From Kuenenia sp039794105 (lineage in GTDB: Bacteria > Planctomycetota > Brocadiia > Brocadiales > Brocadiaceae): a DNA stretch of 64,000 nt. Every line of letters begins with the position of its first letter. Within the stretch, counting starts at the first letter, position 1. A program made the translations under genes and the position numbers. The DNA lies in assembly GCF_039794105.1 (NCBI RefSeq), contig NZ_JBDIWA010000005.1:70564-134563 (forward strand), read 5' to 3'. The notes under the pieces were generated by a model. That model did no database searches. It saw only the letters and a program-made list of their open reading frames with translations, and was not told the DNA's origin. Shown here piece by piece: positions 43,204 through 51,988 of this stretch.

Positions 43204-44823
43204 ATGTCAGACATAAAAAAATTAATTTATTCCGTAAAAACCATAAGCAGTTGCACTTTTTTAAGCCGCATACTGGGGCTTGCAAGGGATATTATATGTG
43301 CCAGTATTTTTGGAACAGGCCTCGTATGGGACGCCTTTACCGTCGCCTTTAAAATTCCCAATCTCTTTAGGCGTTTATTTGGAGAGGGCGCCCTTAGCGC
43401 TGCTTTTATACCGGTATTCACCGAACATATAGAAAAGCATGGCGAAAGGGAGGCATGGAAATTTGCAAATATTGTCATAACGTTACTCATTATCATCTTA
43501 GGGGGGATTGTATTCATAGGCGAAGGCTCTTTTTTTGCGGTTCCGAAACTATTCAACATTCATGAAAAGTGGCAGCTAATTTTTAAATTACTCATAATCT
43601 TGTTTCCTTATGTTTTTTTTATTTGCATTGTCGCTTTTATGGGAGCAATATTAAACACGGTTCGCCATTTTTTCATCCCCGCATTTGCCCCCATGATTCT
43701 TAATATATGCTGGATAAGCGGGGCGTTTGTATCCTTTTATACGGGGAATATGACCGAAAAAATGGTCTTTACAGTGGCAATTGCCATCCTTTTTTCAGGC
43801 ATTATCCAGATGTATGTCCATCTGCCCTTTCTCAAACAGAAAGGTTTTCATTACCGTCCGTCATTCCAATTTTCACACCCAGGCTTAAAATCGGTTTTTG
43901 CACGAATGGCCCCCATCGTTTTCGGATTGGCAATCGTACAGCTTAATGTTTTACTTGACAGTATTATTGCCGTTGGGTTTGCCTCAACGAGTGAAGGGCA
44001 GGATTCTTTTGCTTTTGCCGGAATGAACATACCGTTTCCCCTGAAAGTCGGGGCAGCATCCGTGTTGTATTACAGCGACAGATTAATCCAGTTTCCTTTG
44101 GGAGTTTTCGGCGTTGCCATGGCCACAGCAGTCTTTCCCTTTTTTTCCACATATGCGGCAAGAGGAGACTGGGAAAACTTTTCATTAACCTTCAATAAGG
44201 CTTTAAAATTCATTCTCTTTATTGGTATTCCCGCATCGATTGGTATTATCATGCTCCGGGAGCCTATTGTAAGCCTGCTTTATAAAAGAAACCAATTTGA
44301 CGCCGAATCGGCATTGAGAACCTCTCGCGTCATCTTGTTTTATGCTATCGGCATATGGGCATATTGTGGTCTCCATGTACTGATCAGGGCATTTTATTCT
44401 CTCAAGGATACGGTTACTCCCGTCAAAATCGGTACATTGTGTGTCTGCTTAAACCTGGTGTTGAATATTTCGCTCATCTGGACTTTGCAAGAAGGGGGTC
44501 TGGCCCTTTCCACAGCCATTAGCGCCATAATACAAATAATTATATTAACTCTGATATTACAAAAAAAACTACGTATAAAAATACAAAAAGAAGTTTTTGT
44601 CTCTCTTATAAAAACGATAATCACCTCAGTTGCGATGGGGTCTGTATGCTTTTTTACGCTAAAAATGCTTCCTTATTCAGAGGAAAACAACTCGCTCTAT
44701 TTTAAAGGGATACGGCTTTTTATTCCAATGTTGACTGCGAGCGCTACTTTTGCAGCCGTTTCTCTCTTAATCAAATCAGAAGATTTCAGGAATCTCATTA
44801 AAGGAGTATTGAAAAAGGCATAA
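43204..44823 (+). CDS. murJ: Lipid II flippase MurJ
   Basis: 539 residues with about 14 hydrophobic helices, the MVF family length. N-terminal SSCTFLSRILGLARDIICAS and FKIPNLFRRLFGEGALSAAFIP are the signature of MurJ/MviN, including the essential arginines of the central cavity. Flips lipid II across the inner membrane for peptidoglycan synthesis. That is notable in anammox planctomycetes, which were once thought to lack peptidoglycan but are now known to have it. ATG 43204; no strong ribosome binding site. Confidence 0.95.
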   Translation: MSDIKKLIYSVKTISSCTFLSRILGLARDIICASIFGTGLVWDAFTVAFKIPNLFRRLFGEGALSAAFIPVFTEHIEKHGEREAWKFANIVITLLIIILGGIVFIGEGSFFAVPKLFNIHEKWQLIFKLLIILFPYVFFICIVAFMGAILNTVRHFFIPAFAPMILNICWISGAFVSFYTGNMTEKMVFTVAIAILFSGIIQMYVHLPFLKQKGFHYRPSFQFSHPGLKSVFARMAPIVFGLAIVQLNVLLDSIIAVGFASTSEGQDSFAFAGMNIPFPLKVGAASVLYYSDRLIQFPLGVFGVAMATAVFPFFSTYAARGDWENFSLTFNKALKFILFIGIPASIGIIMLREPIVSLLYKRNQFDAESALRTSRVILFYAIGIWAYCGLHVLIRAFYSLKDTVTPVKIGTLCVCLNLVLNISLIWTLQEGGLALSTAISAIIQIIILTLILQKKLRIKIQKEVFVSLIKTIITSVAMGSVCFFTLKMLPYSEENNSLYFKGIRLFIPMLTASATFAAVSLLIKSEDFRNLIKGVLKKA

Positions 44824-44899
44824 CAGTATTTTTATCATAATATTTACCGATTATGCAGTTTCAATCTCGTTCCCAGTCTCCACCCTGGAAACGAACGTT

Positions 44900-44934
44900 T
44901 TTATTTTTTCAAAAAACTAAATTATTACAAAAAT
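44900..44934. repeat. Half copy (G) of the TIR cassette before rlmN
   Basis: TTATTTTTTCAAAAAACTAA then ATTATTACAA is a right end of the cassette family without a partner; immediately upstream is CGTTCCCAGTCTCCACCCTG then GAAACGAACG, a separate hairpin. These sequences keep the rlmN frame open upstream of the true start and would wrongly lengthen the protein. Confidence 0.6.
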
Positions 44935-44939
44935 TGGGT

Positions 44940-46046
44940 ATGAATAAATTACCGTTAACTTCAATTACCGAATTAGATTTATCTGAATCGGTGGAACTTT
45001 GCCGCTCATTGGGAGAGCCTTCTTACAGGGGGAAGCAAATTCTTTCCTGGATGTATAAAAAAGGCGCAACGGATTTTAATCAAATGTCCGATATTCCCCT
45101 GCCGTTTCGGGAAAAGCTTGAAAAATCGTACCCTGTTTTTCAAACCAAAATACACTCAATAAACACCTCACAAGACGGTACAGAAAAATTCCTGATCTAT
45201 TTGCCGGACAACAACTTAATTGAATGTGTGCTTTTAAGAGACGGCAAGAGGAGGACGGCATGCGTTTCAACGCAGGTTGGTTGTGCTATGGGGTGTAGTT
45301 TTTGTGCAAGTGGTGTATTAGGACTTACCAGAAACCTTAAAACCGGGGAAATAATCGAACAAGTTCTCCACATCAAAAACCACCTCTCCGCAAATGAACA
45401 CATTACCAATATTGTCTTTATGGGAATCGGAGAGCCACTGGCCAATTATGATAATGTTATCAAGGTACTCAGAATTATGAATGCTGATTGGGGTCTGGGG
45501 ATAGGCGCCAGAAATATCACTATTTCAACCGTTGGTCTGATAGAGGGAATCAGAAGATTGGCAAAGGAAGGGCTCAAGGTAAATCTTGCTATTTCTCTTC
45601 ATGCATCGAATGATACTACAAGAAATAAAATCGTCCCGTCAAACAGTAAAACAGGGATTAAAAACATCCTGGGTGCTGCGCAGGAATATTTTAATGCTAC
45701 CCATAGAGATATTAGTTTTGAATATACCATGATTGACGGCATTAATGATTCAAAACAGGATGCCAAATTACTTGCCCAAATATTAAAAGGAGTTCAGTGC
45801 AACGTTAATATTCTTCCCGTAAATCCAATAAAGGAAGGCAATTTTGCCCCCCCGGTACAAAAAACAGTGGAAACATTCTGCACCGTGCTAAAAAATCATG
45901 GCATCGTTGTCACGGTTCGTCAAAGAAAAGGAATTAACGTAAATGCTGCATGTGGGCAACTTAGGCTGCAAATTCAAAAGTCTTGTCATGAAGAAAAGAT
46001 ATTACATACACCACCGCCCATGTTTCTCCCCGCAAATTATAAATAA
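44940..46046 (+). CDS. rlmN: 23S rRNA (A2503-C2)/tRNA (A37-C2) methyltransferase RlmN
   Basis: 368 residues from ATG 44940. The frame is open to 44853, but that part is repeat sequence, and homologues begin at LPLTSITELDL. Radical SAM enzyme: CAMGCSFC gives the CxxxCxxC cluster ligands; GIGEPLANYDNV, NITISTVGL, LAISLHASND and the C-terminal RQRKGINVNAACGQL with the catalytic cysteine are all present. It methylates C2 of adenine in 23S rRNA and tRNA. Starts 116 bases after murJ. Confidence 0.95.
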   Translation: MNKLPLTSITELDLSESVELCRSLGEPSYRGKQILSWMYKKGATDFNQMSDIPLPFREKLEKSYPVFQTKIHSINTSQDGTEKFLIYLPDNNLIECVLLRDGKRRTACVSTQVGCAMGCSFCASGVLGLTRNLKTGEIIEQVLHIKNHLSANEHITNIVFMGIGEPLANYDNVIKVLRIMNADWGLGIGARNITISTVGLIEGIRRLAKEGLKVNLAISLHASNDTTRNKIVPSNSKTGIKNILGAAQEYFNATHRDISFEYTMIDGINDSKQDAKLLAQILKGVQCNVNILPVNPIKEGNFAPPVQKTVETFCTVLKNHGIVVTVRQRKGINVNAACGQLRLQIQKSCHEEKILHTPPPMFLPANYK

Positions 46047-46476
46047 AAGTGTAAAAGATAAGGATATTGTGTTTTTCTTTGCGGCAAAAACATATCAAAC
46101 AGATACATTTTCCCCTTCAAAGTTAAAAAAAAAGATAGTTGTATTTTATCTAATAACATGATAATTATTAAGAATGAATTTAAGAGAGATACTAACTCTC
46201 CGTTCGCCCCATGCTAATGATTTACAATAACCATCTTTCAGAAAAGGGGCAAAAATTGGGGTTAATCAACAGAGTTATTTACTGATAAGGTAAAATATTT
46301 CTTGCAAATAAAAAGTATTATAAGAACATCATTTTCTTGCAAAATAAAGGGGACGCAAACTTTTACCAAAAAAGAGAATCATTAGGAAGGAGGTGGGGGG
46401 AAACTTGATATTTCTTTATTGAGGGAATTTTTAATACTTTTAATCACATTATTTTGTTTTTCCAAGGAGGTTTTTT
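46047..46476. other. Intergenic region before the ferredoxin gene
   Basis: No gene recognised. An AGGAAGGAGGTGGGGGG run at 46384-46400 looks like a ribosome binding site but is followed by no useful start codon. AAGGAGG for the ferredoxin gene lies about 8 bases before 46477. Confidence 0.35.
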
Positions 46477-46662
46477 ATGCATGCAAAAGTAGATGCAGAT
46501 GTTTGTACCGGATGTGAACTTTGCGTACAAACATGTCCTGAAATTTTTTATATGAACGGTGACCTCGCCGAAGCAAAGGATATTGAAGTGCCTTCTGAGT
46601 ATGAAGATGCCTGTAGACAGGCAGCGGAAGAATGTCCCGTAGAGGCCATCAGCCTCGATTAG
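46477..46662 (+). CDS. Monocluster [4Fe-4S] ferredoxin
   Basis: 61 residues. Cys10, Cys13, Cys16 and Cys53 are the cluster ligands (CTGCELC ... CPVEA). Cys20 and Cys46 are in the places that form the disulfide in single-cluster ferredoxins of the Desulfovibrio/Thermotoga type. Small soluble low-potential electron carrier. ATG 46477 follows a strong AAGGAGG site. Followed by a bidirectional terminator, so single-gene transcript. Confidence 0.95.
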   Translation: MHAKVDADVCTGCELCVQTCPEIFYMNGDLAEAKDIEVPSEYEDACRQAAEECPVEAISLD

Positions 46663-46673
46663 TTTATAAACAA

Positions 46674-46720
46674 AAAGAGACCCTAAATAATATATTCTAT
46701 TTTTAGGGTCTCTTTCTTTT
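46674..46720. terminator. Bidirectional terminator between ferredoxin and rpmH
   Basis: 14-bp stem AAAGAGACCCTAAA / TTTAGGGTCTCTTT (46674-46687, 46702-46715) with 14-base loop; T-rich after it on the plus strand (TCTTTT) and, because of the preceding A-run, also on the minus strand. It serves two convergent genes. Confidence 0.85.
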
Positions 46721-46730
46721 CTTTGTTCGC

Positions 46731-46868
46731 TCAAACATTCAGTAGCGGCCTTCTCCCTATGCGGCGTCTCCTATTTAAAATAGCACGCCCTCCCTTTGTC
46801 CGCATTCTTTTTCTAAAACCACACATTCTCTTACGTTTTATCGAACTTTTCCTAATCCTTACTTTCAT
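46731..46868 (-). CDS. rpmH: 50S ribosomal protein L34
   Basis: 45 residues. The minus strand from ATG 46868 reads MKVRIRKSSIKRKRMCGFRK, then RMRTKGGRAILNRRRRIGRR, the L34 pattern (KRKRxHGFxxRMxTxxGRxVLxxRRxKGRxxL). AAGGAG lies 8 bases upstream and a strong promoter 40-65 bases upstream. The usual neighbours rnpA and dnaA are not adjacent: the next genes are ferredoxin (convergent) and an HU gene (divergent). Confidence 0.93.
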   Translation of the reverse strand: MKVRIRKSSIKRKRMCGFRKRMRTKGGRAILNRRRRIGRRPLLNV

Positions 46869-46905
46869 AATCTATCTCTCCTTAAATCAAAATTAACAGG
46901 GCTAT

Positions 46906-46933
46906 ATTATCGTATTAGCTGTTTTATTGTCAA
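46906..46933 (-). promoter_or_regulatory. Probable promoter of rpmH
   Basis: On the minus strand TTGACA (plus 46928-46933), 16-base spacer, GATAAT (plus 46906-46911), giving a leader of about 30 bases to the rpmH ATG. Confidence 0.65.
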
Positions 46934-47013
46934 GGAATTTTATGTAAAAATAAGAAGGGAGTATCTGGTTTTTTAACCAGGGATTTTTGTTGCAGAATAG
47001 TCGTAAATTCTTA

Positions 47014-47042
47014 TTGACATTGATCTTTTGAATTGATACTAT
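47014..47042 (+). promoter_or_regulatory. Probable promoter of the HU-family gene
   Basis: TTGACA (47014-47019), 17-base spacer, TACTAT (47037-47042). The start codon of the DNA-binding protein is at 47220, giving a leader of about 170 bases. Confidence 0.55.
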
Positions 47043-47219
47043 GTTCAAACTAGTCATAAGTGCCATGCCTAGAAGTTAGTTAAGATTAGGTCACAGCCTT
47101 TCAGTAATCCCCTAAACCCGAGAAAGAGATAATTTTTTTATTTTTAACGTATTCGCTCAGTTAAATACTTCTATAGGTTGCCAGTAATATACTTACCGTT
47201 ATAATTAAGGAGATATGCA

Positions 47220-47531
47220 ATGCAAACAACGACAAAAAGGGATCTGTGCGAAAAGATTGCCAGGAAAACAGACAACACGCATATGGTGGTAAAAAAAACA
47301 ATTCAAATGTTTTTGGATGAAATTATAGGTGAGCTTTCACTGGGTAATCGCATTGAATTGCGTGATTTCGGCGTCTTTGAAATTCGCCAGCGTGCGGCAC
47401 GCAAGGCAAGAAACCCAAGAACCGGAGAAGTTGCTTTTGTACCGTCAAAAAATGTCGTTGTGTTCAAGGTTGGAAAACTCATGCGGGAAAAAGTTGGCAA
47501 CTCACCACAAACACCACCCCCAGCACAATAA
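47220..47531 (+). CDS. HU/IHF-family DNA-bending protein
   Basis: 103 residues. Typical pattern: TTTKRDLCEKIARKT helix, FLDEIIGELSLGNRIELRDFGVFEIRQR, and the DNA-binding arm RKARNPRTGEVAFVPSKNVVVFKVGK. The arm contains RNPRTGE with the intercalating proline. A Pro-rich tail (NSPQTPPPAQ) extends the family length by about ten residues. Binds and bends DNA as a nucleoid protein. AAGGAGA lies 6 bases before ATG 47220. An RseC-like gene follows after 18 bases and is probably co-transcribed. Confidence 0.93.
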   Translation: MQTTTKRDLCEKIARKTDNTHMVVKKTIQMFLDEIIGELSLGNRIELRDFGVFEIRQRAARKARNPRTGEVAFVPSKNVVVFKVGKLMREKVGNSPQTPPPAQ

Positions 47532-47549
47532 AGGTATCGGAGTTTCTCC

Positions 47550-48017
47550 ATGTTTAAACAAACACAAGTAAAAGAAGCGGGTATAATAAAACGTATTAAC
47601 GGCAACAGAACTACCATCGAATTAGTAAAACAAACAGCGGAGAACTGTAAAAGTTGCAGTGGTTGTGCAGAGGTAAAAAGTAGTTCGCAATATTTGGAAG
47701 TTGAAACAGTTCCCGGTATAAAGGAAGGGCAATTGGTAGTTACGCAAAAAACAATCCATTCACCTTACAAAAGCATAATGCTCGTGTTTGTCTTCCCGTT
47801 AATTAGTTTACTAGTGGGTAGTTACGTAGGTCAAAATTACAACATTCTCAGTATAACCTCAAAAGACATAAGAATTATCGTCTGTGGATTTATTTTTTTT
47901 ATGTCTTCATTGGTTATAGCAGGTATTTATGACAAAATGTCGAAAAGTAAAACAACCACACCTCAAAAAATCATTTCCGATAACCTCCACAATAGCTATG
48001 ACACTGTTTTTAAATAG
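47550..48017 (+). CDS. RseC/MucC-family membrane protein
   Basis: 155 residues. N-terminal cytoplasmic domain with EAGIIKRINGNRTTIEL and a Cys cluster CKSCSGC (Cys33, 36, 39), then two transmembrane helices (about 72-92 and 105-127), the RseC layout. In gammaproteobacteria RseC contributes to sigma-E and SoxR control; elsewhere the family accompanies Rnf-type electron transport. No rnf genes are here. Starts 18 bases after the HU gene and ends before a strong terminator. Confidence 0.85.
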   Translation: MFKQTQVKEAGIIKRINGNRTTIELVKQTAENCKSCSGCAEVKSSSQYLEVETVPGIKEGQLVVTQKTIHSPYKSIMLVFVFPLISLLVGSYVGQNYNILSITSKDIRIIVCGFIFFMSSLVIAGIYDKMSKSKTTTPQKIISDNLHNSYDTVFK

Positions 48018-48448
48018 ATTCCACTCCTTATGTTTAAATTTAAAGCGAATCATATTTGACTGAAGCATTATTTGTTGTATGTCTCTAATTAGTAAGACTT
48101 AGTTCTTATTTTGAGTAATGTTGTTTTTGTACGTGGTAATGCTTTCTCAACAACCAAAAAGAGACCGGTTGCAAAAGAACTTCCACATCGTTCCTTTTGC
48201 AACCGGTCTCTTTTATAGTCAAGATGTTCACAAAATGTGAATTTATACAGGGTGGCACTAACACAAACTACGCTTATCAGTTACGAACGACAGTGAAGGA
48301 ATCGTAAGTCTTTTTAGAACAATAGATTGTTTCGGTGTCTCCCCTTCCCCGCAAAAGGCATTTATTTTTACGCATAAATTTTACCAAAACTTTATACGAG
48401 CGTTCCTGCCGGACACAAATGGTATCGGGAAAAAAACACAGTAACCCT
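48018..48448. other. Convergent intergenic region
   Basis: Lies between the RseC-like gene (plus) and the S41 protease (minus). Contains the long terminator hairpin at 48157-48214; no gene seen in the rest. Confidence 0.5.
48157..48218. terminator. Bidirectional terminator with 21-bp stem
   Basis: AAAAGAGACCGGTTGCAAAAG (48157-48177) is matched perfectly by 48194-48214; loop of 16 bases. Flanking T-run on the plus strand and A-run before it allow termination in both directions. Confidence 0.85.
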
Positions 48449-51400
48449 TTACATGCCTTTTGCTACCGTTATGCCCTTTGTTGCTACAAATGACTTTATG
48501 CTTACCAGATCATGATCATCGCGGGCGACGATAGTGATCACGTTTGGACCTTCTTTTAACGAATGTTTTGCATCAATCTTCAATGACGATTTTTGTCTTG
48601 GGCTTACATGTTTGTTTGATTTGAAAAAGATTTTATCATTGTTTACCAGTACATAAGCATGTTTTACGTGGGTATCGTCTTTTACAAGTGCAGAAATGGA
48701 TAATTCTTCCTCGCCAAATAAAATGTTTGGCACGCCATCCATAGAAATGGTGGGGGGGATTCGCTGTATAAACATTTCGAGTTCGCCGGATGATTTTCCG
48801 GCATCATTATTTACCGCAGTTACGTCCTTTGCAGAAACCCATCCGTATCTATTATTAGGAAGTTCCGCCCTGTACCAATCAGGGTTGCTGACGTCAGACC
48901 TGAGAATTGTACCCTCGTTCATCATTGATAAAACAGGGGAGTCAAATGACATTCCCCCATACAGTGGAATATGGTTTTTGTTTATCTTCAAAAGTTTGGA
49001 ACTGGCCGTAAGCTTTTGGGGGGCGCCGGCAACCACAGAGAATTTTAATGTATTACTTAAAAAAGCGCCGAAGATAGAATCTGAAATAATAATGTCCACA
49101 TTAAATTCATTAGAAGCAATTGTTTCTTTGACGTTAAAAGTTAATTCCGCCTCCTTGATTTCTCCCGGATTTAATTGACCAATTTCAACCCTGCCTTTTT
49201 CTACAAACACTTCTTTGTCACTCAAATTTCTGAGGGTAACAACCGTTTTTTCGGAAATCCCATTTCCCATGTTTTTTACCATGACAAGGAGATTAATATT
49301 TTCGCCTTTGTTTATTATTCCATCACCGTTATTTTTGCCTGAAGAATTTGTTACCTGATCTAAAATCTGATAAGAAAAGGCAAAAAGCGGCTGGGGCAAT
49401 GCCTCTATCGCCACAGTGAAATTAAGATCTGCCGGGTTGTTTTTATTTAACTCTTCAAATTTAATGGTAATTTCATCTTCCCGATCAAGAGAATTTTTTG
49501 GTATTTCTATCGTTTTGGTGTGCGACTTTTTACTTCCTTTGCCTATTTTACCAAAAATAAATTCATGTTTATCATATAGACCGTTTTTGCTGGAAGAAAT
49601 TCCGCGCAATTGATAAAGAGGTTTATCCCCAGTGTTTTCAATAGTTACCGTAAGCGTAATTTTTTCCCCGGCCTTTACCCGTTTATTAAGGGGGTTTGTT
49701 AAAAAAGTAACATTTGTTGCGGATGCCCCTTCATTTATCCCTTCAGACCAGTCAATACTTAAACTATCAAGCGCCTGTGCTATTTTCTTTTCTTCCTCTT
49801 CGGAAATTGCGTCAATTACTGAAAGAGAATTTTGCAGAAAACCTTCCTCTTTTTTCCATGTAGAAGCGTTTGCCAGTAATTTTCTGGCGAAGATAACATG
49901 GAAGTCTTTATCAAAATCAGGCAGCTTGTAAGGGTCTTCGTCTTCCGCAGGTTCCACCTCAGTCTCTTTCCCGGCAACGGCGTCCTCTTTTTTCTCCTTT
50001 ATTTCATGGAAATACTTAAGGGTGGCAAAGGGAAATGCCTCTTTGTGGTGGTCGTCCAAATGTTTTTTCAGATCTTCTTCCCTGATTGCCGTGATGCCAT
50101 GAAAAAGATTGATGTTGTCCTTTTCAACGGTCACCGGAACGAGCTGTATGTCCGGTGTAATGCCAAAGGATTGAATGTCGGTAAAAAGAGGGGTAAGATA
50201 TTTTGCGATGGTTAATTTTAGCGCTGAACCGTCCATTAACTCGATAAGCTGCTGGACAGACCCCTTGCCAAATGTTCTGTCTCCGACGATTATCGCGCGG
50301 TTATTTTCCTTTAGGGCGCCGGCAACAATTTCAGCCCCTGAGGCGCTCCCTGCATCGACAAGCACCACTATGGGATACAGTTCCTCGTCAGTCTCCGTTT
50401 TTTTTGCATCGATAACTTCTCTGGGATGACCTCCGGGTCCAACGGTAACAACAATAGCACCGCTTTCGAGAAATTTGTCAGACACCTTGATTGCCTGGTC
50501 TAACAAACCACCCGAATTGTTCCGCAAATCGAGAATGAGTCCTTTCATTTTATCATTGATTTTGTTTAGTTGTTTTAACTGCTCATTAAGGCGCTGAGGG
50601 GTATCATCCTGGAAATTTCTGATTCTTACATAACCATACCCCCCTTCAATAGATGCGGATTCTACTGTAGGAATTACTATTATTTCCCGTTTGAGGGTGA
50701 AAAGTTTTGTCTCGACCGCTTTATGTTTTAAAACGGAAAGTGTGACGGTTGAACCCGGGTCGCCACGCAGTTTCCCAACGGATTCGGTAAGGTCCATATC
50801 TACGGTCGATTCTCCATCAATTTCCACAATTTTATCTCCGGCCTTTATTCCTGCCACTGCAGCAGGGGTTCCTTCAATGGGAGAAATTACCGTCAGAACG
50901 CCATCTCTTATTCCTACAACCATACCAAGCCCTCCGAACTTGCCGGTAGTGCCGATCTTAAATTCGGTAAATTGTTTTGGCGGTAAGATAATAGAGTGCG
51001 GGTCAAGCTGCGTCAACATGCCGTTTATTGCCGTATATTCCACATCGCTGGCGGTAAGTGACACGTTCTCTTCCCGGTGCTTATTGATAAAATCCAAGGC
51101 ATCCTGCAGCACTTTGAAAACATCCTTGGTCCGGCGAACTTCTGACAAATCAAATGTCTTTGAAACCGTGTCAACCGTAACGGTTTTTATCTTCTTCTCC
51201 TCAAAGTAGTCTACCAGGACTTCAGGTATGACTCTTTCCTGCCAATCAAGGGCGCCCTTAATCATTTCAACATTATCAATACGGTCAGGGTCTACATACA
51301 GGCGGTTAATATAGGAAAGTACAATCCCTGGAAGGCGAAATTTATATTCTGTATCTTCTTTTACTGACAGATTTTCAAAATGGGGTTCCAGACCAAATGT

Positions 51401-51490
51401 TTTATTGAAAACAATAAAAAGGCCGGAGATGGAAGATATAGAAATAATAATTATTATTAACACATACTTAAACGGATGCTTTAATCTCAT
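48449..51490 (-). CDS. S41 carboxy-terminal processing protease with large C-terminal extension
   Basis: 1013 residues from ATG 51490 (AAAGGA about 8 bases upstream); a TTG seven codons earlier is less likely. One N-terminal membrane anchor (about 10-30). PDZ domain about 175-270 (FGGLGMVVGIRDGVLTVISP). S41 catalytic domain about 280-460, with catalytic serine in VDAGSASGAEIVAGAL and lysine in GDRTFGKGSVQ. Ordinary CtpA proteins end near residue 450. This one goes on with two beta-sandwich modules (about 610-840, CARDB-like: KAGEKITLTVTIENTGDKPL, NKGENINLLVMVKNMGNG), an SH3-like domain (about 865-925: GTILRSDVSNPDWYRAELP then YGWVSAKD) and a final Ig-like part. Probably periplasmic, processing C-termini of exported proteins. 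Confidence 0.9.
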   Translation of the reverse strand: MRLKHPFKYVLIIIIISISSISGLFIVFNKTFGLEPHFENLSVKEDTEYKFRLPGIVLSYINRLYVDPDRIDNVEMIKGALDWQERVIPEVLVDYFEEKKIKTVTVDTVSKTFDLSEVRRTKDVFKVLQDALDFINKHREENVSLTASDVEYTAINGMLTQLDPHSIILPPKQFTEFKIGTTGKFGGLGMVVGIRDGVLTVISPIEGTPAAVAGIKAGDKIVEIDGESTVDMDLTESVGKLRGDPGSTVTLSVLKHKAVETKLFTLKREIIVIPTVESASIEGGYGYVRIRNFQDDTPQRLNEQLKQLNKINDKMKGLILDLRNNSGGLLDQAIKVSDKFLESGAIVVTVGPGGHPREVIDAKKTETDEELYPIVVLVDAGSASGAEIVAGALKENNRAIIVGDRTFGKGSVQQLIELMDGSALKLTIAKYLTPLFTDIQSFGITPDIQLVPVTVEKDNINLFHGITAIREEDLKKHLDDHHKEAFPFATLKYFHEIKEKKEDAVAGKETEVEPAEDEDPYKLPDFDKDFHVIFARKLLANASTWKKEEGFLQNSLSVIDAISEEEEKKIAQALDSLSIDWSEGINEGASATNVTFLTNPLNKRVKAGEKITLTVTIENTGDKPLYQLRGISSSKNGLYDKHEFIFGKIGKGSKKSHTKTIEIPKNSLDREDEITIKFEELNKNNPADLNFTVAIEALPQPLFAFSYQILDQVTNSSGKNNGDGIINKGENINLLVMVKNMGNGISEKTVVTLRNLSDKEVFVEKGRVEIGQLNPGEIKEAELTFNVKETIASNEFNVDIIISDSIFGAFLSNTLKFSVVAGAPQKLTASSKLLKINKNHIPLYGGMSFDSPVLSMMNEGTILRSDVSNPDWYRAELPNNRYGWVSAKDVTAVNNDAGKSSGELEMFIQRIPPTISMDGVPNILFGEEELSISALVKDDTHVKHAYVLVNNDKIFFKSNKHVSPRQKSSLKIDAKHSLKEGPNVITIVARDDHDLVSIKSFVATKGITVAKGM

Positions 51491-51988
51491 GAATATTTCC
51501 TTTTTGATCAAAAAATCAAAGTAACTTTACACAAATGTAACTAAACCCTTACACAAAAATATAAAGATATGCCGAAAACTGTTGAACAGCAATGATTCAC
51601 TCATTAAAAAGGTGAGTAATACGGCAAGAGATCATGCATAACAATTACGATAAATGTCGTATCGGTTTCATTTTTTTCAAAAGTCCAATACATAGCATAA
51701 TTGTAATGCATTGTGGGTGCTAATCCATGAATTGCCGCCACATGAGGCCAAATAGTGTTTTCCGGCGGTCGATGTCCTTGAAAAAACGAAACTCTCACTA
51801 ACTGGCGCTACTGTACACAAGTAGCAATTTGAGTATAGAGAGAAGGAACAGATTTATCAAGAAAATTTGCCTTGCCCAGTGATTATGAAAAAAGCATTTG
51901 ATAATTATAGGAAGAACAGATAAAATGCTACGCTTGTCATAAACTTAGCTTCGTCCGTAGGGTTTTTAGAGAATTTAAGAGGAAAATA
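51491..51988. other. Divergent intergenic region
   Basis: Between the S41 protease (minus) and the PpiD-like gene (plus). A 64-codon minus-strand frame at 51604-51798 (with HVAAIHGLAPTMHYNYAMYW) matches nothing I know and has no ribosome binding site; left unannotated. AAGAGGAAA just before 51989 is the ribosome binding site of the next gene. Confidence 0.35.

Noticed and set aside
44853..44939. 29-codon N-terminal extension of rlmN
   Set aside because: The extension is translated from a repeat end and a hairpin. The conserved protein starts at ATG 44940.
51604..51798. 64-codon minus-strand frame between the S41 protease and the PpiD-like gene
   Set aside because: No ribosome binding site and no recognised similarity.
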